This document shows positions 14,437-14,604 of a DNA stretch of 14,604 bases, piece after piece. The stretch spans positions 1 to 14,604 of the forward strand of contig JAEDLC010000041.1 of the NCBI GenBank assembly GCA_016295505.1, in the 5' to 3' direction. Origin of the DNA: Dorea sp. (GTDB lineage: Bacteria; Bacillota_A; Clostridia; Lachnospirales; Lachnospiraceae). Made by a program: the position numbers and the translations under genes. Each line of letters opens with the position of its first letter. Position 1 is the first letter of the stretch. Below the pieces are notes generated by a model. That model saw only the letters and a program-made list of their open reading frames with translations, was not told the origin of the DNA and did no database searches.

Positions 14437-14604
14437 TCATTTAAAATCCTTTTCTGTTTTCATCTTCTGAATCGTTTCTAATGGCAACCCGGTACGTTCT
14501 GCAATCACCTTTTCATCCAAAAGATCAATCAAATTCCGGGCAATTTCCAATTCTCTGCGTTTTTCTCCCTGTTCTATTCCCTGTTCTATTCCCTGTTCTA
14601 TTCC
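14437..14604 (-). CDS. C-terminal end of Rpn/PD-(D/E)XK-type nuclease-transposase
   Basis: Only the last 55 residues are inside the window; the gene continues past the right edge. The translation shows three GIEQ repeats, then GEKRRELEIARNLIDLLDEK and AERTGLPLETIQKMKTEKDF before the TGA stop. This Gly-Ile-Glu-Gln-repeat linker followed by a short helix-turn-helix-like tail is, from general knowledge, the usual end of Rpn family recombination-promoting nucleases/putative transposases in Clostridia. The catalytic domain is not visible, so activity and intactness cannot be judged. The stop lies 29 nt before the acetyltransferase start. Confidence 0.8.
   Translation of the reverse strand, partial: GIEQGIEQGIEQGEKRRELEIARNLIDLLDEKVIAERTGLPLETIQKMKTEKDFK
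14569..14604 (-). repeat. 12-nt tandem repeat, three copies, runs off the window
   Basis: Three exact copies of GGAATAGAACAG on the minus strand, each coding Gly-Ile-Glu-Gln within the nuclease gene. The array reaches the window edge, so its full copy number is unknown. The period is a multiple of three, so copy changes would keep the frame. Confidence 0.95.

Noticed and set aside
14408..14440. Longer start for the acetyltransferase at 14440
   Set aside because: It would overlap the end of the nuclease gene and has no SD, while ATG 14407 has AAGGAGG at 6 nt and the normal GNAT N-terminus.

Overview
The window reads as chromosomal DNA from a low-to-mid GC Firmicute, most likely a Lachnospiraceae member (Blautia/Dorea/Ruminococcus-like gut anaerobe). 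This rests on the purine-rich Shine-Dalgarno (SD) sites, the split two-subunit glycine decarboxylase, the separate FchA cyclohydrolase beside FolD and Fhs, and the Rpn-type nuclease tail. The genus is an inference. Every supported gene is on the minus strand, so transcription runs from high to low coordinates. I see no rRNA, tRNA, CRISPR array, insertion sequence or plus-strand gene.

Layout, in transcription order. (1) 14604-13750: the C-terminal end of an Rpn/PD-(D/E)XK-type nuclease-transposase gene with a 12-nt tandem repeat, then a GNAT acetyltransferase, then a strong hairpin terminator. (2) 13672-13441: a consensus sigma-A promoter (TTGACA, 17 nt, TATAAT) followed by a single-aptamer glycine riboswitch with a leader-linker kink-turn, a collapsed 'ghost' second aptamer and an intrinsic terminator. 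(3) 13404-3435: a nine-gene run, gcvT-gcvH-gcvPA-gcvPB-lplA-lpdA-fhs-fchA-folD, with gaps of 3 to 50 nt and no internal terminator seen. (4) 3434-3310: an intergenic region with a long hairpin and an extended -10 promoter. (5) 3246 to 1: a folate-synthesis operon, folC-folE-HD protein-folP, with folP cut by the window edge.

How it works together. Glycine sensed by the riboswitch should control a complete set for glycine oxidation. GcvPA/PB decarboxylate glycine, lipoylated GcvH carries the aminomethyl group, GcvT passes it to tetrahydrofolate (THF), and Lpd reoxidises the lipoamide. LplA attaches the lipoate to GcvH. FolD, FchA and Fhs then take methylene-THF through methenyl- and formyl-THF to formate with ATP gain, or run in the opposite, reductive direction. 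The next operon makes and polyglutamylates the folate cofactor.

The points most worth following are these. FolD carries Ala where the catalytic cyclohydrolase Lys is expected, which fits FchA being the next-door cyclohydrolase. An HD-domain protein with a CxxCx5C tail lies between folE and folP, where the poorly assigned dephosphorylation of dihydroneopterin triphosphate is needed. The riboswitch is a well-formed singlet with a visible ghost aptamer.
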